Part shown: one piece after another, positions 44,573 through 54,850 of the stretch
Layout: the number at the start of each line of letters is the position of its first letter
How positions within the stretch are numbered: position 1 is the stretch's first letter
From: Prorocentrum cordatum
Lineage: Eukaryota > Sar > Dinophyceae > Prorocentrales > Prorocentraceae
Direction of reading: 5' to 3'
Assembly: GCA_963575745.1 (NCBI GenBank)
Contig: CAUYUJ010009435.1
Span: 182,163-246,162, forward strand
DNA length: 64,000 nt
Translations under genes and position numbers: made by a program
The notes under the pieces: model-generated
Told to the model about the DNA's origin: nothing
The model's database searches: none
What the model saw: the letters and a program-made list of their open reading frames with translations, nothing else

Positions 44573-46018
44573 CCCCTCACACGTTTCGTGGCCCCATAGG
44601 GAGCTCCACCGAAGGTCCCACTGGGGGCGTTCGCATGCGTCTCCCCCACCCAGGACAGCGTTTCGTGGCCCCATAGGGAGCTCCACTGAAGGTCCCAACA
44701 GGGGTGTTCGCATGCGTCTCCCCCACGCAGGACAGCGTTTCGTGGCCCCATACATAGGGAGCTCCACCGAAGGTCCCAGTAGGGGTGTTCGCATGCGTCT
44801 CCCCCACCCAGGACAGCGTTTCGTGGCCCCATAGGGAGCTCCACCGAAGGTCCCACTGGGGGTGTTCGCATGCGTCTCCCCCACCCAGGACAGCGTTTCG
44901 TGGCCCCATAGGGAGCTCCACCGAAGGCCCAAGTGGGGGTGTTCGCATGCGTCTCCCCCACCCAGGACACTGTTTCGTGGCCCCGTAGGGAGCTCCACCG
45001 AAGGTCCCAATAGGGGTGTTCGCATGCGTCTCCCCCACCCAGGACAGCGTTTCGTGGCCCCATAGGGAGCTCCACCGAAGGCCCAAGTGGGGGTGTTCGC
45101 ATGCGTCTCCCCCACCCAGGACACTGTTTCGTGGCCCCGTAGGGAGCTCCACCGAAGGTCCCAATAGGGGTGTTCGCATGCGTCTCCCCCACGCAGGACA
45201 GCGTTTCGTGGCCCCATAGGGAGCTCCACCGAAGGTCCCAGTAGGGGTGTTCGCATGCGTCTCCCCCACCCAGGACAGCGCTTCGTGGCCCCATCGGGAG
45301 CTCCACCGAAGGTCCCAATAAGGGTGTTCGCATGCGTCTCCCCCACCCAGGACAGCGTTTCGTGGCCCCATAGGGAGCTCCACCGAAGGCCCAAGTGGGG
45401 GTGTTCGCATGCGTCTCCCCCACCCAGGACAGCGTTTCGTGGCCCCATAGGGAGCTCCACCTAAGGTCCCAGTAGGGGTGTTCGCATGCGTCTCCCCCAC
45501 CCAGGACAACGCTTCGTGGCCCCATGGGGAGCTCCACCGAAGGTCCCACTGGGGGTGTCATTTCGGCACACCCCTCACACGTTTCGTGGCTCCATAGGGA
45601 GCTCCACCGAAGGCCCCAGTGCCCGCCCGCATGCGTCCCCACACCCATTTCGGCACACCCCTCACACGTTTCGTGCTCCATAGGAGCTCCACCGAAGGCC
45701 CCAGTGCCCGCGCCCGCATGCGTCCCCACACCCATTTCGGCACACCCCTCACACTTTCGTGGCTCCATAGGGAGCTCCACCGAAGGCCCCAGTGCCCGCG
45801 GCCGCATGCGTCCCCCACACCCATTTCGGCACACCCCTCACACGTTTCGTGGCTCCATAGGGAGCTCCACCGAAGGCCCCAGTGCCCGCGGCCGCATGCG
45901 TCACCCACACCCATTTCGGCACACCCCTCACACGTTTCGTGGCTCCATAGGGAGCTCCACCGAAGGCCTCAGTGCCGCCGCCCGCATGCGTCACCCCCAC
46001 CCATTTCGGCACCCCCCC
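44573..46018 (+). repeat. 77/90-bp satellite, locus 3 (largest array)
   Basis: About 13 units of 77 bp (TTCGCATGCG starts at 44630, 44707, 44788, 44865, 44942, 45019, 45096...), then from about 45555 some five units of a 90-bp form in which CATTTCGGCACACCCCTCAC replaces CCAGGACAG. All three minus-strand frames and most plus-strand frames are open across the array because the unit lacks stops. The array ends 18 bp before the 3' splice site of the helicase mini-exon. Confidence 0.95.
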
Positions 46019-46036
46019 GCATTTCTCGCACGGCAG

Positions 46037-46502
46037 GGTCATCACCACGGTGGCGTGCCAGGGGCGCACCGTGCGCGAAGGCGACGGGGCGGGGGAACGG
46101 CGCTCCGGGGGCGGCCAGACCTCCGGGGCGCGAGCAGTCCGCGGCCAGACCATCTCTCGGTCCTGTGGACTCTCGCCCTGGGCCGTCGGCTGCCCGGCGC
46201 GCTGCTCCCTCGGTCGACGTCGCCCAGGCGTGATCCTGGATTGCGGCCGCCACGAGGTAGGGAACGGCAAGAAGGAGGACGACGACTGGTGGCTGGAGCT
46301 CTACGTGCTGCTCTCGCGCGCCACGCGCCACGAGGACCTCCTGCTCATGCGGGCGCCGCGCATCGAGTTCTTCCTGGCAGGGCCGCCGCAGGGCTTGCGG
46401 AAGCAGCTGGAGCAGTTTGCGGCGCGCACGAAGCGGTGCAGGAGGGAAGCGACGGCCCTCGCCAGGGAGCTCGGCTTCACCGAGTTCATCCGCGAGGCCT
46501 GA
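46037..46502 (+). CDS. C-terminal exons of a superfamily 1 DNA helicase
   Basis: Two exons: 46037-46080 (44 nt) and 46228-46502, with phase-compatible ends. Exon 1 encodes VITTVACQGRTVRE, like helicase motif V (T-x-H-x-x-Q-G-x-T in Pif1/RecD-type enzymes). Exon 2 encodes VILDCGRHEVGNG, DDDWWLELYVLLSRATRHED (motif VI, with the arginine finger in SRATR), then LLLMRAPRIEFFLAGPP and a helical tail ending at TGA 46500-46502. Such enzymes unwind DNA using ATP. Upstream exons with the Walker motifs are not in the visible neighbourhood; the satellite array probably sits in the preceding intron. The frame is intact, so this may be the end of a real gene or a truncated copy. Confidence 0.8.
46081..46227 (+). 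other. 147-bp intron with GC donor and direct repeats at both junctions
   Basis: The donor junction reads GAAG|GCGACGG and the acceptor CCCAG|GCGTGATCC. AGGCG is thus repeated at both boundaries, so the exact cut is ambiguous by several bases. GC donors and short direct repeats at intron ends are known features of dinoflagellate introns. Removing it keeps the helicase frame. Confidence 0.75.
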
Positions 46503-46568
46503 CCTGAGGAGCGTCTCCCCCGAGCCGCGCCTTCTCTCGACTGCCCGACTAATTGTTTGGCCTCGCGC

Positions 46569-46820
46569 CGCGGACGACCCGCGCGCGTCGCTGGGACCCT
46601 CTCGGGGCGACCAGCGCGCGTCGCGGGAACTCCGTGCTGCGGGGGGCCCGGCGCCTCGTTCGCCCGTCGTCGCTCTGCCCAGCGGTCAGAGACTGGCCCG
46701 CTATCAGCCAGCCAGTTAGCTAGTCAGCTCTCTCTGCTTCGCGCAGCGGACGACCCGCGCGCGTCGCTGGGACCCCGCCCGGGGCGACCAGCGCGCGTCG
46801 CGGGGACTCCGCGCTGCGCT
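46569..46820 (+). repeat. 72-bp direct repeat, two copies 178 bp apart
   Basis: GCGGACGACCCGCGCGCGTC, GCTGGGACCC, GGGGCGACCAGCGCGCGTCG and GGGAACTCC occur at 46569-46640 and 46747-46818. They lie just downstream of the helicase stop, probably in its 3' flank. Confidence 0.85.
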
Positions 46821-47682
46821 GCGCCCGCAGCCTTGGATTTTGGAGTGCGCGGGCAAAGAGGAAGGAAAAGAAGAGCCGAAAGCGGGCGCGATCCTCGCAA
46901 GAGGCGTGCCGACATGGGCGTCGCGACGTGCGGACGCTGCCGTCGGGGTTCCCGCGGAAGCTGCCTGCGGCGGCCACGCCCAGTGTCACGTGTGTTCGGA
47001 CAGGCATGCTCGACACTTACACTAGGCGGTTCCATGATCGCATTCATGCAAATATATTCACTCGCGCGCAGACCCATTCATACTCAGATTCCCTCGCGCT
47101 CTGACTCACCCGCGTTCTTTCTCTCGTAATCAGATCAATCGTAATCCTTTGCGTTGTGTACCCCGCCACATTTCGGCACACCCCTCATGCCGTTCGTGGC
47201 CCCATAGGGAGCGCCACCGAAGAAGATACTCCCAATTGCGATAATCACAACTGCATATGGTTGGGTCCTTCGCCAGGATATTTTTTCTATGGCCACCAGG
47301 TGCCGAGTTCCTGGCCCAAAAAAACATACGAATCTACGTTTGTCCACGGCGCTGGAAAAAAGGTCTGATAGGAGGGAAAAGGACCGACGAGGGCGCCGCA
47401 TGGATGGATTCAGGAAGGCATGCGTCGGATGAGTACAAACTCTCGCAAGGTCGTGCAGACTTCTTGGGTCGGCACTGCGCACCGCTGCCCTGGCGCGCAG
47501 AAGGGGCCAGGGGTGGTCCAGCGCCGACCCACGAGATCCGCGCGGACCTCACAAAGCACATGGTCTATTTTGCCTTGTGTCTGGTTCTCGAGATGGAGGA
47601 ACACAGATCGATGGAAAGATGGGGGGGCCGAAACCCGCCTACCAAACTAGAGAGGACGGGTACGGGAAGCGAAACACGACAC
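46821..47682. other. No gene recognised; single satellite unit at 47155-47225
   Basis: One isolated 90-bp-type unit (CATTTCGGCACACCCCTCAT, TTCGTGGCCCCATAGGGAGC) is present. The remainder is unique. Confidence 0.6.
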
Positions 47683-47805
47683 CACCACCATCGGCGAAGA
47701 ACCCAGGCAGGGTCCGCCTGGTTGTGTGGCCCCCCTGTTTTGCGGCGCTTCGCTCGAAACATCCCGACTCTCCAGATCGGGGAGGTATCGCGGGGGCGGG
47801 GGGGG
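47683..47805 (+). repeat. Dispersed repeat F, copy 2
   Basis: Matches 43557-43685 in CCAGGCAGGGTCC, CCCCCTGTTTTGC, CGCTCGAAACATC and TCGGGGAGGTATCG. It ends in a G-run. Confidence 0.75.
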
Positions 47806-49340
47806 GGGCGACATTGGGTGACTGGCTCAGGGGGGGACAAACACCATTAACATGGCATCGGCGACGCATCGCCGATAGATCGGCGACATGCCCCCGATAA
47901 CAAAACCGCATCAGCCCGTATACGCATCAGCCCGCAATTGCGGATAAAAGCGAAGGGGCGGGCGCGGGGCGGGTCGCGGGCGGGTCGCGGGTGGGTCGCG
48001 GTTGAGCCGCAGGTGGGTTCTGGGTAGGTCGCGGTTGTATCGCGGGTGGGGGGGAAGTGGATCCTAATATTCTTTTGAATGAGAATGTATGTGATGCACT
48101 CTATGTTGAACAATCTGGGCGGGGAGGGGGCGGCGACGAAGCGGCGACGGCGGCCATATAGCTGCCAGACCGAAGACACTGCCCGGTTCCCAAGAACAGA
48201 AGCAGGAACCTCTAAGGGCAAGCACTGTCTGGGGAATCTGTATCCATCTATATATATATATACACACACACCTGTAAATATAAATATAGATACTATCCGC
48301 TGGCACTCGAGGCAGCACGACGACTACGCGGCAGCGGCTGCAGAGGGCTCGCGCGCGCATTCCTTCGCACCGCCTCGCGAGCCGCGCATATACTGCGGCG
48401 GCGACGGTGTCTCCTGATCCTCGATTCTCAAGGGGAGGAAGGAAGGCAGGAGAGGAGCGGGGGGGATGCCAAGACGGAACCAGGGACCCCCGAAACCCAC
48501 AGCGGGGTTACCGCTCAAAGTAAAATACTCCGACTCCGAGGGGTAAACGCACAACGCTCTCGGCGAGGCGCAGCCGCTGGAAGGCATCCCGAGGCTGGGA
48601 AGCCGACGAGAACCGACGAAGACGCCCGAACACCTCGATCCCTCCTGATAACGTTGCCCCCGAGAGCAGAAGCGAAGCCCCCGACGCCGTAAGATCTCGC
48701 CTCGCTGGAGCAGGATGCCGCTCTTGCCGGGGTGCCCACGAGGGATGTACGCGCCCAACCACGTATAGTCGGCCTTGATTGGAGAGGACACGCGAGAGGA
48801 CACAAGACCCTTCCGAGGGCCACATCGCCACAGGAGTGTACGAATTCACGTGTCGCGAGGCACAGGACACAAGGGTACCCTTGAGCTGGCAGGGTCCACT
48901 TACTAATCTGGGCCGACCGTACATGATTACGACCCCCCAGTCTGCGAGACCAACCTTGTGATACGAACGTTCGCGCGATGCGTAATGTCGGAAAAAACGT
49001 AGGTTCGTGTACTCCAGATTTCGTAATAAAAGGGAGGAGGTCTGGACCCTCCAAGACAAGCCGTTTCAGACCTCCCCCGTGGGAGAACCCTCCAAAACAT
49101 CGTCCCCAGACCCAAGACAGCCTGGAAGAGACCCCCCCCGAGATGGGACCCCCCTCCCTTTCTTACGAAATCTGGAGTGCGCGTGCGCCCCTCTTCGCCC
49201 CCGACCTGCCCCCTCCGAGAACGCCCGAGGAGGGCCCCGACGCTGCGGCGCGCCCCTCCTTTTTCCCGGCGCGCGGCCCCGGGCGCGCGGGCGGCGGGGC
49301 GAGGCCGCCCGTCGGCCGGCGCGAGAGCCGGAGCAAATAT
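47806..49340. other. No gene recognised
   Basis: Includes GGGTCGCGGGCGGGTCGCGG short repeats (47960-48050) and a small TATA/CACA tract (48250-48272). Open frames such as 48508-49059 (minus) lack motifs. Confidence 0.45.
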
Positions 49341-49685
49341 ACAGTCGGGGCGTTGACCCAAGGAACCCCAAACAAGGAACGAGGCCCCTTCTTTCCATAC
49401 ACCCTGCGAAATGCTTAAGAAACCATGGGTTGAGAAATTCAGAGTCTCAGAACTGGAATAAAAACCCAGAACTTCTATCAAAATCTTGGGATTTACATTG
49501 AAACGTTAAGAATAATCGAGACTCTGGCCGAAAACTTAGGTTTTCTTAAGCATCGCCTAAGGTGTAAGTTAACCTTCGATTGCCTGCCGAAAACATAAGG
49601 AAAGCCCGAGGCAAGCTGTGAGACACTCAAGGAACGCGGAGCCCCTCCCCAACGGAAAGGGCTCCTTCTTCAGGGCCCCGACTGT
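49341..49685 (+). mobile_element. MITE-A copy 2
   Basis: Begins ACAGTCGGGGCGTTGACCCA and ends CAGGGCCCCGACTGT. Left and right parts match 811-990; the middle holds extra AT-rich sequence (GAAATTCAGAG, TCTTGGGATTTAC). Confidence 0.85.
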
Positions 49686-50190
49686 GCGCGAGAACCGGCC
49701 AGAGGCAAAGGGAAAAAAACGCGACGGGGCGCGAGCTCAGCCATGTCTTCCACGCTCTCGCTCTGTGGTCGTGTGCTCTCTCTCGTGCTGCCTTCGTTCC
49801 GCGCTTGCTGCCGCAGGGCGAAGCCAGAACGAATGCGGCCCACGAGATCGCCAAAAAAACAGCTTGGCTCGCGCCCTGAAAAAAGCACGGCCCGGCTCTG
49901 TGCAGACCTGGAGGCCACCCCACTGCGCCCGAAGACTGGCGCTGTCCCGAGTGCGCTGCTGCCCTCCTCCGCGGCCGCCCGATTCCTCGACCTGCCCTCT
50001 TCCGTGCGCTCATTCGCCGTGTTGCATCCCATGACTCGCTCTGTTGGGCAATGCTCAATAGGGCCTCTTCTGTGTGCTCACTTGCCGTGTTGCATCCCAC
50101 TGCTGGCCTGGTTAGACGTTGCTTGATACGGCCACTTCTGTGTGTTCCTTCGCCGTGCTGCATCCCATTGCTGGCTCGGTTGGGCGTTAC
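49686..50190 (+). repeat. 68-bp tandem repeat, about three units (49990-50190)
   Basis: (G/C)TTGCATCCCA or GCTGCATCCCA starts at 50021, 50089 and 50157 with GGCCTCTTCTGTGTGCTCAC between. 49686-49989 is GC-rich and uncalled. Confidence 0.85.
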
Positions 50191-50269
50191 TTGCTAGGGG
50201 GACGATCAATGGGAGGGCAAAGGCATATCCATTCAAATAAATCTGGAAGATGCTTTGTGGGTTTGCGTG

Positions 50270-51180
50270 GGCCCGCGGTCCCCGGAGCCTTCAGAGAACC
50301 CCGAAACGGCTCCCGAGGGCCCCCAGAAGGGCCCGAAACGGCACCGGAGCTCCCCAGAAGAGCCCCGAGACGGCCCATGGAGGCCCCGAGACGACCCAAG
50401 ACGGCTTTCAGGCGGTCCAAAATGTTCTCCAGACGGCCCCATGAGCCCCAAACACGACCCCGGACGGCTCCAGGCGGGTCCAAGGGGTCCCCCGACAGGG
50501 CTCCATCAAGCAAAAATCGCCAAAGTCCCTTCGGAAAATTGACATTTTCAGCAGATTCGGCTTATTGGTCTTCGAAGCGTCCAAAACGGCCTCAGAGGCC
50601 TCCAAGATCGCCCAAGACGGCCCCCAAGAGGGCCCAAAGATGGCTCCAGACTAGCCCAGGACGGCCCAAGAGGCGCCCAAGACGACCCAAGAGGACCCCA
50701 CGAGAGGCCCAAGAGGGGCCCAGGACAGCCCCGAGACGGCCTATGTAGGCCCCGAGGCGACCTAAGGAGGCCCAAGATGCTCTCCAGACGGCCCCATGCC
50801 ATGAGCCCCAAAGACGGCCTGGACGGTTCCAGGCGGGTCCCCCGAAAGGGTTCCTTCAAGCAAAAATCGTCACAGTCCCCTTCGGAAAATTTACATTTTC
50901 AGCAGATTCGGCTCATTGGTCTTCGAAGCATCCACAACTGCCCCAGAGGCTTCCAAGATCGCCCAAGACGGCCCCTAAGAGGGCCGAAAGATGGCTCCAG
51001 ACGGGCCCAGGACGGCGCAAGAGGCGCCCAAGACGACCCAAGAGGACCCACGAGAGGCCCAAGGGGGGCTCAGGACAGCCCACGATGGCCCCAAGACGGC
51101 CCGATACGCGCCCAAGATGGCCCAAGACGGCCCACGAGGCGCCCTGCCGGCCCAAGAGGACTCCGAGAAGCCTTCCAACA
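50270..51180 (+). repeat. CCCAAGACGGCCC minisatellite with a 350-bp tandem duplication
   Basis: Irregular CCCAAGACGGCCC units throughout. A non-repetitive core (TCAAGCAAAAATCG, GAAAATTGACATTTTCAGCA, GATTCGGCTTATTGGTCTTC) occurs at 50507-50575 and again 350 bp later at 50857-50925, showing segmental duplication of core plus flanks. Confidence 0.85.
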
Positions 51181-51679
51181 GAGGGAGGCGGACGAGAGGC
51201 GAGAGGCCCCTCGCAGGCGCAAAAAAAACATGTTTTGACGCTCCGGTGGCCCTGGCGCTGCCCCGCTGTGCTCCCTACTTTGCCGCGACGCCGTTCCGAC
51301 GCCTCCGACGCGGCCCGATACGGCGCCGCGTTTGCCCGAACCCGCTCCCGCGTCCGCCGCGATCCCGGCGCGAATCTTGAAGCTCGAACGCTTCGGCCCC
51401 CGTTTCGATGCATTGGGCGCCTTCGGTGGGGGAACAGCACTAGAACAAGCTTCAAGGGATCTACGGCAGTAGCTGGCAGCGTCGCACAACCCAGCGCGCG
51501 CCACCATGCTTCGATCCGCCCAACTTCGTGGATTTAATCCACGGGTCCACACTAGCGTATATATGTGTATGAAGATACGTATAGACTAGAACCACGCGCG
51601 CGCTTCGCATGCGCTTAGGTTCTAGCATACTCTAGCTGTAGTCTAAAGTGTTTTTTTGTCGGATGACATATATTGTCGC
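51181..51679. other. No gene recognised
   Basis: Unique sequence; an AGGTTCTAGCA/TAGACTAGAACC inverted pair near 51585-51625. Confidence 0.45.
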
Positions 51680-52410
51680 GCAGATCGTGCCCATCGGGGA
51701 GCTTCACCTGCGGCCCCAGAGACAGGCTTGGCTTAGCGCCCCCCCGAGCCCATGCCGGCACACCTCTCACAGGGATCGCGCACCACAGGGAGCTTCACCT
51801 GCATCACCAGAGACAAAATTCGCAGAATGGCACGCCCTTCAGGCGGATCGTGACCCGCAAATAATTGCATGTGTGGCATCAGAGGATTTCTTCATAGCTT
51901 CGCCCAGTTCACTTCGGCACACCTCTCACACGGTTTGTGGCCCGCACGAATATCAACAAACGGCCCCAGATACAACGTTCTCATCCCGCCCTCCTGCCTA
52001 CTTCGGCACACCTAGCACACACATCGCGGTACACAGAGACCTCCACCTACGGCCAAAGAGGCAGGGTTCGCACTGCGCCCCACCCCCCCTGGCCATTGCG
52101 GGACACCCCATCACGCGGATCGTACCCACAATGAGCACCGCATAAAGGCCCAAAAACAAGGTTCGTACAGAACCCCTCCGCCCATGTCGGCACACCCTTC
52201 ACACGGATCATGTCTCAAAAAGAGCGCCACCATGGCTCCAACGGGCAGCTTCGCATGGCATCCACCCGCCCACTTCGGAAAATGCCTCGCACGGGTCGTG
52301 CCCAGAGGAAGTCCACCTGCGGCCTCAGTGAGTGTGCTCGCGCGGGGGCAATCGAATTGTTCGGCACAACCTTCCCGCAGATCGTGGCCCACAAGGAGTT
52401 CAGCGCACCC
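51680..52410 (+). repeat. 77/90-bp satellite, locus 4 (highly diverged)
   Basis: About eight units of 85-95 bp with TTCGGCACACCTCTCACACG, GATCGTGCCC..., GGGAGCTTCACCTGCGGCCC and CCGCCCAC. They match the 90-bp form at 45560-46010 but with many substitutions, so this looks like the oldest array in the window. Confidence 0.8.
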
Positions 52411-52716
52411 GTGCACGCGTGCTCCACAGCAGCCATCTTTCCGCATCGCCCCGCGGCGCGCAGAGTATGAAAATAGACCCGTGCTCTGGAACGACGCAAT
52501 ATTGGCATCCTGGGATCCTCGAGGGGCGCATCTTGGATGGAGCCTTCTTAGGACGTCCTATGGTCGCTTTTTGGCGACCTCTGGAACTGTTTGAGCGGCG
52601 GGGAAGGAGCCCAGGAAGCTCTGGCAGGGGTCACACAAAGCCGTGGGCCCAAAAGATTACGAAAATCCGGGAGAGTGTCCGGGCCCCGTTTTGGTCCTCC
52701 TCCTCCTCGGCGGTGC
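52411..52716. other. No gene recognised
   Basis: Unique sequence between the satellite and the MITE-C remnant. Confidence 0.45.
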
Positions 52717-52870
52717 TTTAGTAAACCTCCCCTTAATGAAAACGGCCTGGGACCGAAACCAACGGACCTGGACCCGTAAAAATGACGCCCGCGACGCCCT
52801 CTCGCGAACCGAAACCGGCCAACTCCTTAATCGACGTATCAGGGTAGGAGGTCTATCCACCTCCGATCGT
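52717..52870 (+). mobile_element. MITE-C copy 2, left end missing
   Basis: Shares TTTAGTAAA, AATGAAAACG, CGCCCTCTCGCGAACCGAAA and TAATCGACGTATCA with 18163-18343. It keeps a right end (GGAGGTCTATCCACCTCCGA) but lacks the matching left inverted repeat. Confidence 0.65.
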
Positions 52871-53258
52871 CCTCCTCCTCCTCCTCCTCCTCCTCCTCGT
52901 CCCTCCCCCTCCTCCTCCTCCTCCTCCTCCTCCTCCTCCTCCTCCTCCTCCTCTCCTCCTCCTCCTCCTCCTCCTCCCTACCTCCTCCTCCTCCTCCTCC
53001 TCCTCCTCCTCCTCCTCCTCCCCCTCCTCCCCCTCTTCGTCCTCCCTCCCCCTCCCTCCGCAGCCAGTTTGGCTCAGGTTCTGAGCCTGGGCCTGCCCGC
53101 CGCTGAACCCCCCCCTGGTGCTGGCTTCTGAGCGCCTCCGCCCGCCCGCGGGCGGGCGCGCGGAGGCGCAGTGCGGGCGCGTTACGCCTTGGGAAGCTAT
53201 GCGTCTTCTCTGCGTGCTGCTTGCTGCTTTGCAGGGGCTCGCGACTGTCCAGCTGCTC
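52871..53258. repeat. (CTC)n microsatellite and GC-rich spacer
   Basis: CTC tract to about 53035. The spacer ends with GTCTTCTCTGCGTGCTG and CTTTGCAGGGGCTCGCGA (53204-53250), which is duplicated after the MITE-D insertion. Confidence 0.8.
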
Positions 53259-53436
53259 TCGGGCCGGGCGAAAGGGGGGATAACAAAAGGGGGGGGTTGA
53301 GGATCAGCTCACGTATAGCTGATTTTCCCGGCGCCATGTGTCGAGGAATGGGCCCGGAGGTGGGGCCGAAACCAGCTGCATGCGGCAGATTTCGTACCCC
53401 CCCCCTTTCCCACTCCCCCCCTTTCGTCCGGCCCGA
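53259..53436 (+). mobile_element. MITE-D copy 2
   Basis: Begins TCGGGCCGGGCGAAAGGGGG and ends CCCTTTCGTCCGGCCCGA. The interior matches 29576-29770. The host sequence on the left (GTCTTCTCTGC..., GGGGCTCGCGACTGTC) is repeated directly on the right (53437-53490). Confidence 0.9.
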
Positions 53437-53769
53437 GTCTTCTCTGCATGCTGACTGTTGCTTTGCAGGGGCTCGCGAATGTCGAGCTGTTCGACCGACT
53501 CTTCTGCAACAGCCAGCGCTGCCTCGCATCGTCGGTCTTCCTCACGTCGGGCGAGCAGGCCGACGGCATCCCGCCCGAGAACGGGCAGTCCCGCAGGAGG
53601 CGAGCAAGGCGGTCTTGGTGCGTACCAGCAGTGGTATGCGCAAGCTGGTCAGGCCGCCGCCGCTGCCTCCTCCTGGGCTTCTCCTCCCTCCTCCTCCTCC
53701 TCCTCCTCCTCCTCCTCCTCCTCCTCCTCCTCCTCCTCCTCCTCCTCCTCCTCCTCCTATGCGCCTCCC
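53437..53769. repeat. Duplicated flank and (CTC)n microsatellite
   Basis: 53437-53490 repeats the 53204-53258 host sequence; CTC run at about 53690-53757. Confidence 0.8.
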
Positions 53770-54741
53770 CCTGGATGCTGGGCGTGGCCAGGTGAAGGAC
53801 ACCAAGGAGGAGACGGTGCCCGTGCCGCCGCCGCCTCCAGCCACGCTGAAGCCACTGGAGCAGGTCGAGCTGAAGAGGTTCGGGGACCAGAGACCAGAGC
53901 ACGTGCCCGAAGGAGTTCGAGGCGAGAAGGGAGAGCTTGCACACGAAGCTCCAAATTGTCGGCACGATCTCCGAGCAGGTGGCGTACAAGATGAGGAGGT
54001 CGGCGGCCCCTCCAACGCCTCCGCCGCCAGGAATATTCCACAACTAGGACCCGTACCTAAAGATAGTGGAGGCACCCGCTGTGACGACGTACCCGAGGCC
54101 TTCTACCTCGTGTCCGCGGACAAGGGCGCCGCCCCCGCCGCCGCCTCTACGGACCCCGAGGACCCCACCGATGTGGCGGCCGCTGCCGCAGGTACCCCCG
54201 CCACCGATGAACCTGTGATGCAGCCTCGCAAGGAGTTGTCGCCCGACGAGCTCAAGGAGAAACGAACGCTGTTGCGGGCAACAAGAAAAAGAAGAAAAAG
54301 AAGAAGAAGAAGAAACACCGTCGACAGGAATGTGATGTTTTGCAGTTGGAACTTGACTTGATTGCATCGAGTGATGGTGGTGACAGCAATGCCTTTCCTG
54401 ATGACCGTCAGCATTAAGATTTTGCGGTTGACGGCGAGGCTGATGGAGCCTCTCCCGATGAATGTGGAGGAGATCTTGCGCTATCAGAAGATGTGCACGT
54501 AGAGACTGCTGCACATGGTGCGGATGTCTCTTCGGAGCTTCGTGAAAGCGTCGACGATTTCGACGAGGGCTCGGAGCCTACCGGAGAAGCGGAGCGCGAT
54601 GCGGGGGCTCACATTGTTGGTGATTATGTCGACCTGGATCCGCTTCTCTTGCGGGGGTGGCTGCAGCAGCTTGTCGAAGGCGAGATCGACACGATCGAGT
54701 TGAACAAGCTCGTAAAGTCAGCCTTGATTGCGGCGCACTGA
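53770..54741 (+). pseudogene. Decayed coding region, Lys-rich and acidic C-terminus, unrecognised
   Basis: Protein-like stretches appear in sequence on the plus strand but in changing frames: VPVPPPPPATLKPLEQVELK, then FEARRESLHTKLQIVGTISE and QVAYKMRRSA in another frame, then EAFYLVSADKG and MQPRKELSPDELKEKRTLL in the first. An AAG/AAA run (54290-54315, poly-Lys in one frame) follows, then LQLELDLIASSDGGDS, an in-frame TAA, and an acidic tail (ELRESVDDFDEGSEP) ending GWLQQLVEGEIDTIELNKLV near 54741. I do not recognise the family. The pattern suggests a gene with several indels and one stop, or exons I cannot delimit. Confidence 0.5.
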
Positions 54742-54850
54742 TCAACTACAACATCAAATTCTACTTCACATATGTAACTAGCCAGCCTTCGACATAGAGG
54801 CTACGTCCCTCGTCCCCGCCAGCATGCACACGGTGTTCCACCTCCATCTA

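Noticed and set aside
44044-45834. 596-aa minus-strand open frame with regular repeats
   Set aside because: Explained by stop-free 77-bp satellite units; kept as an observation, not as a gene.
44573-46018. CRISPR-like array of regularly spaced repeats
   Set aside because: Units are contiguous tandem repeats with no unique spacers, in a eukaryotic genome.
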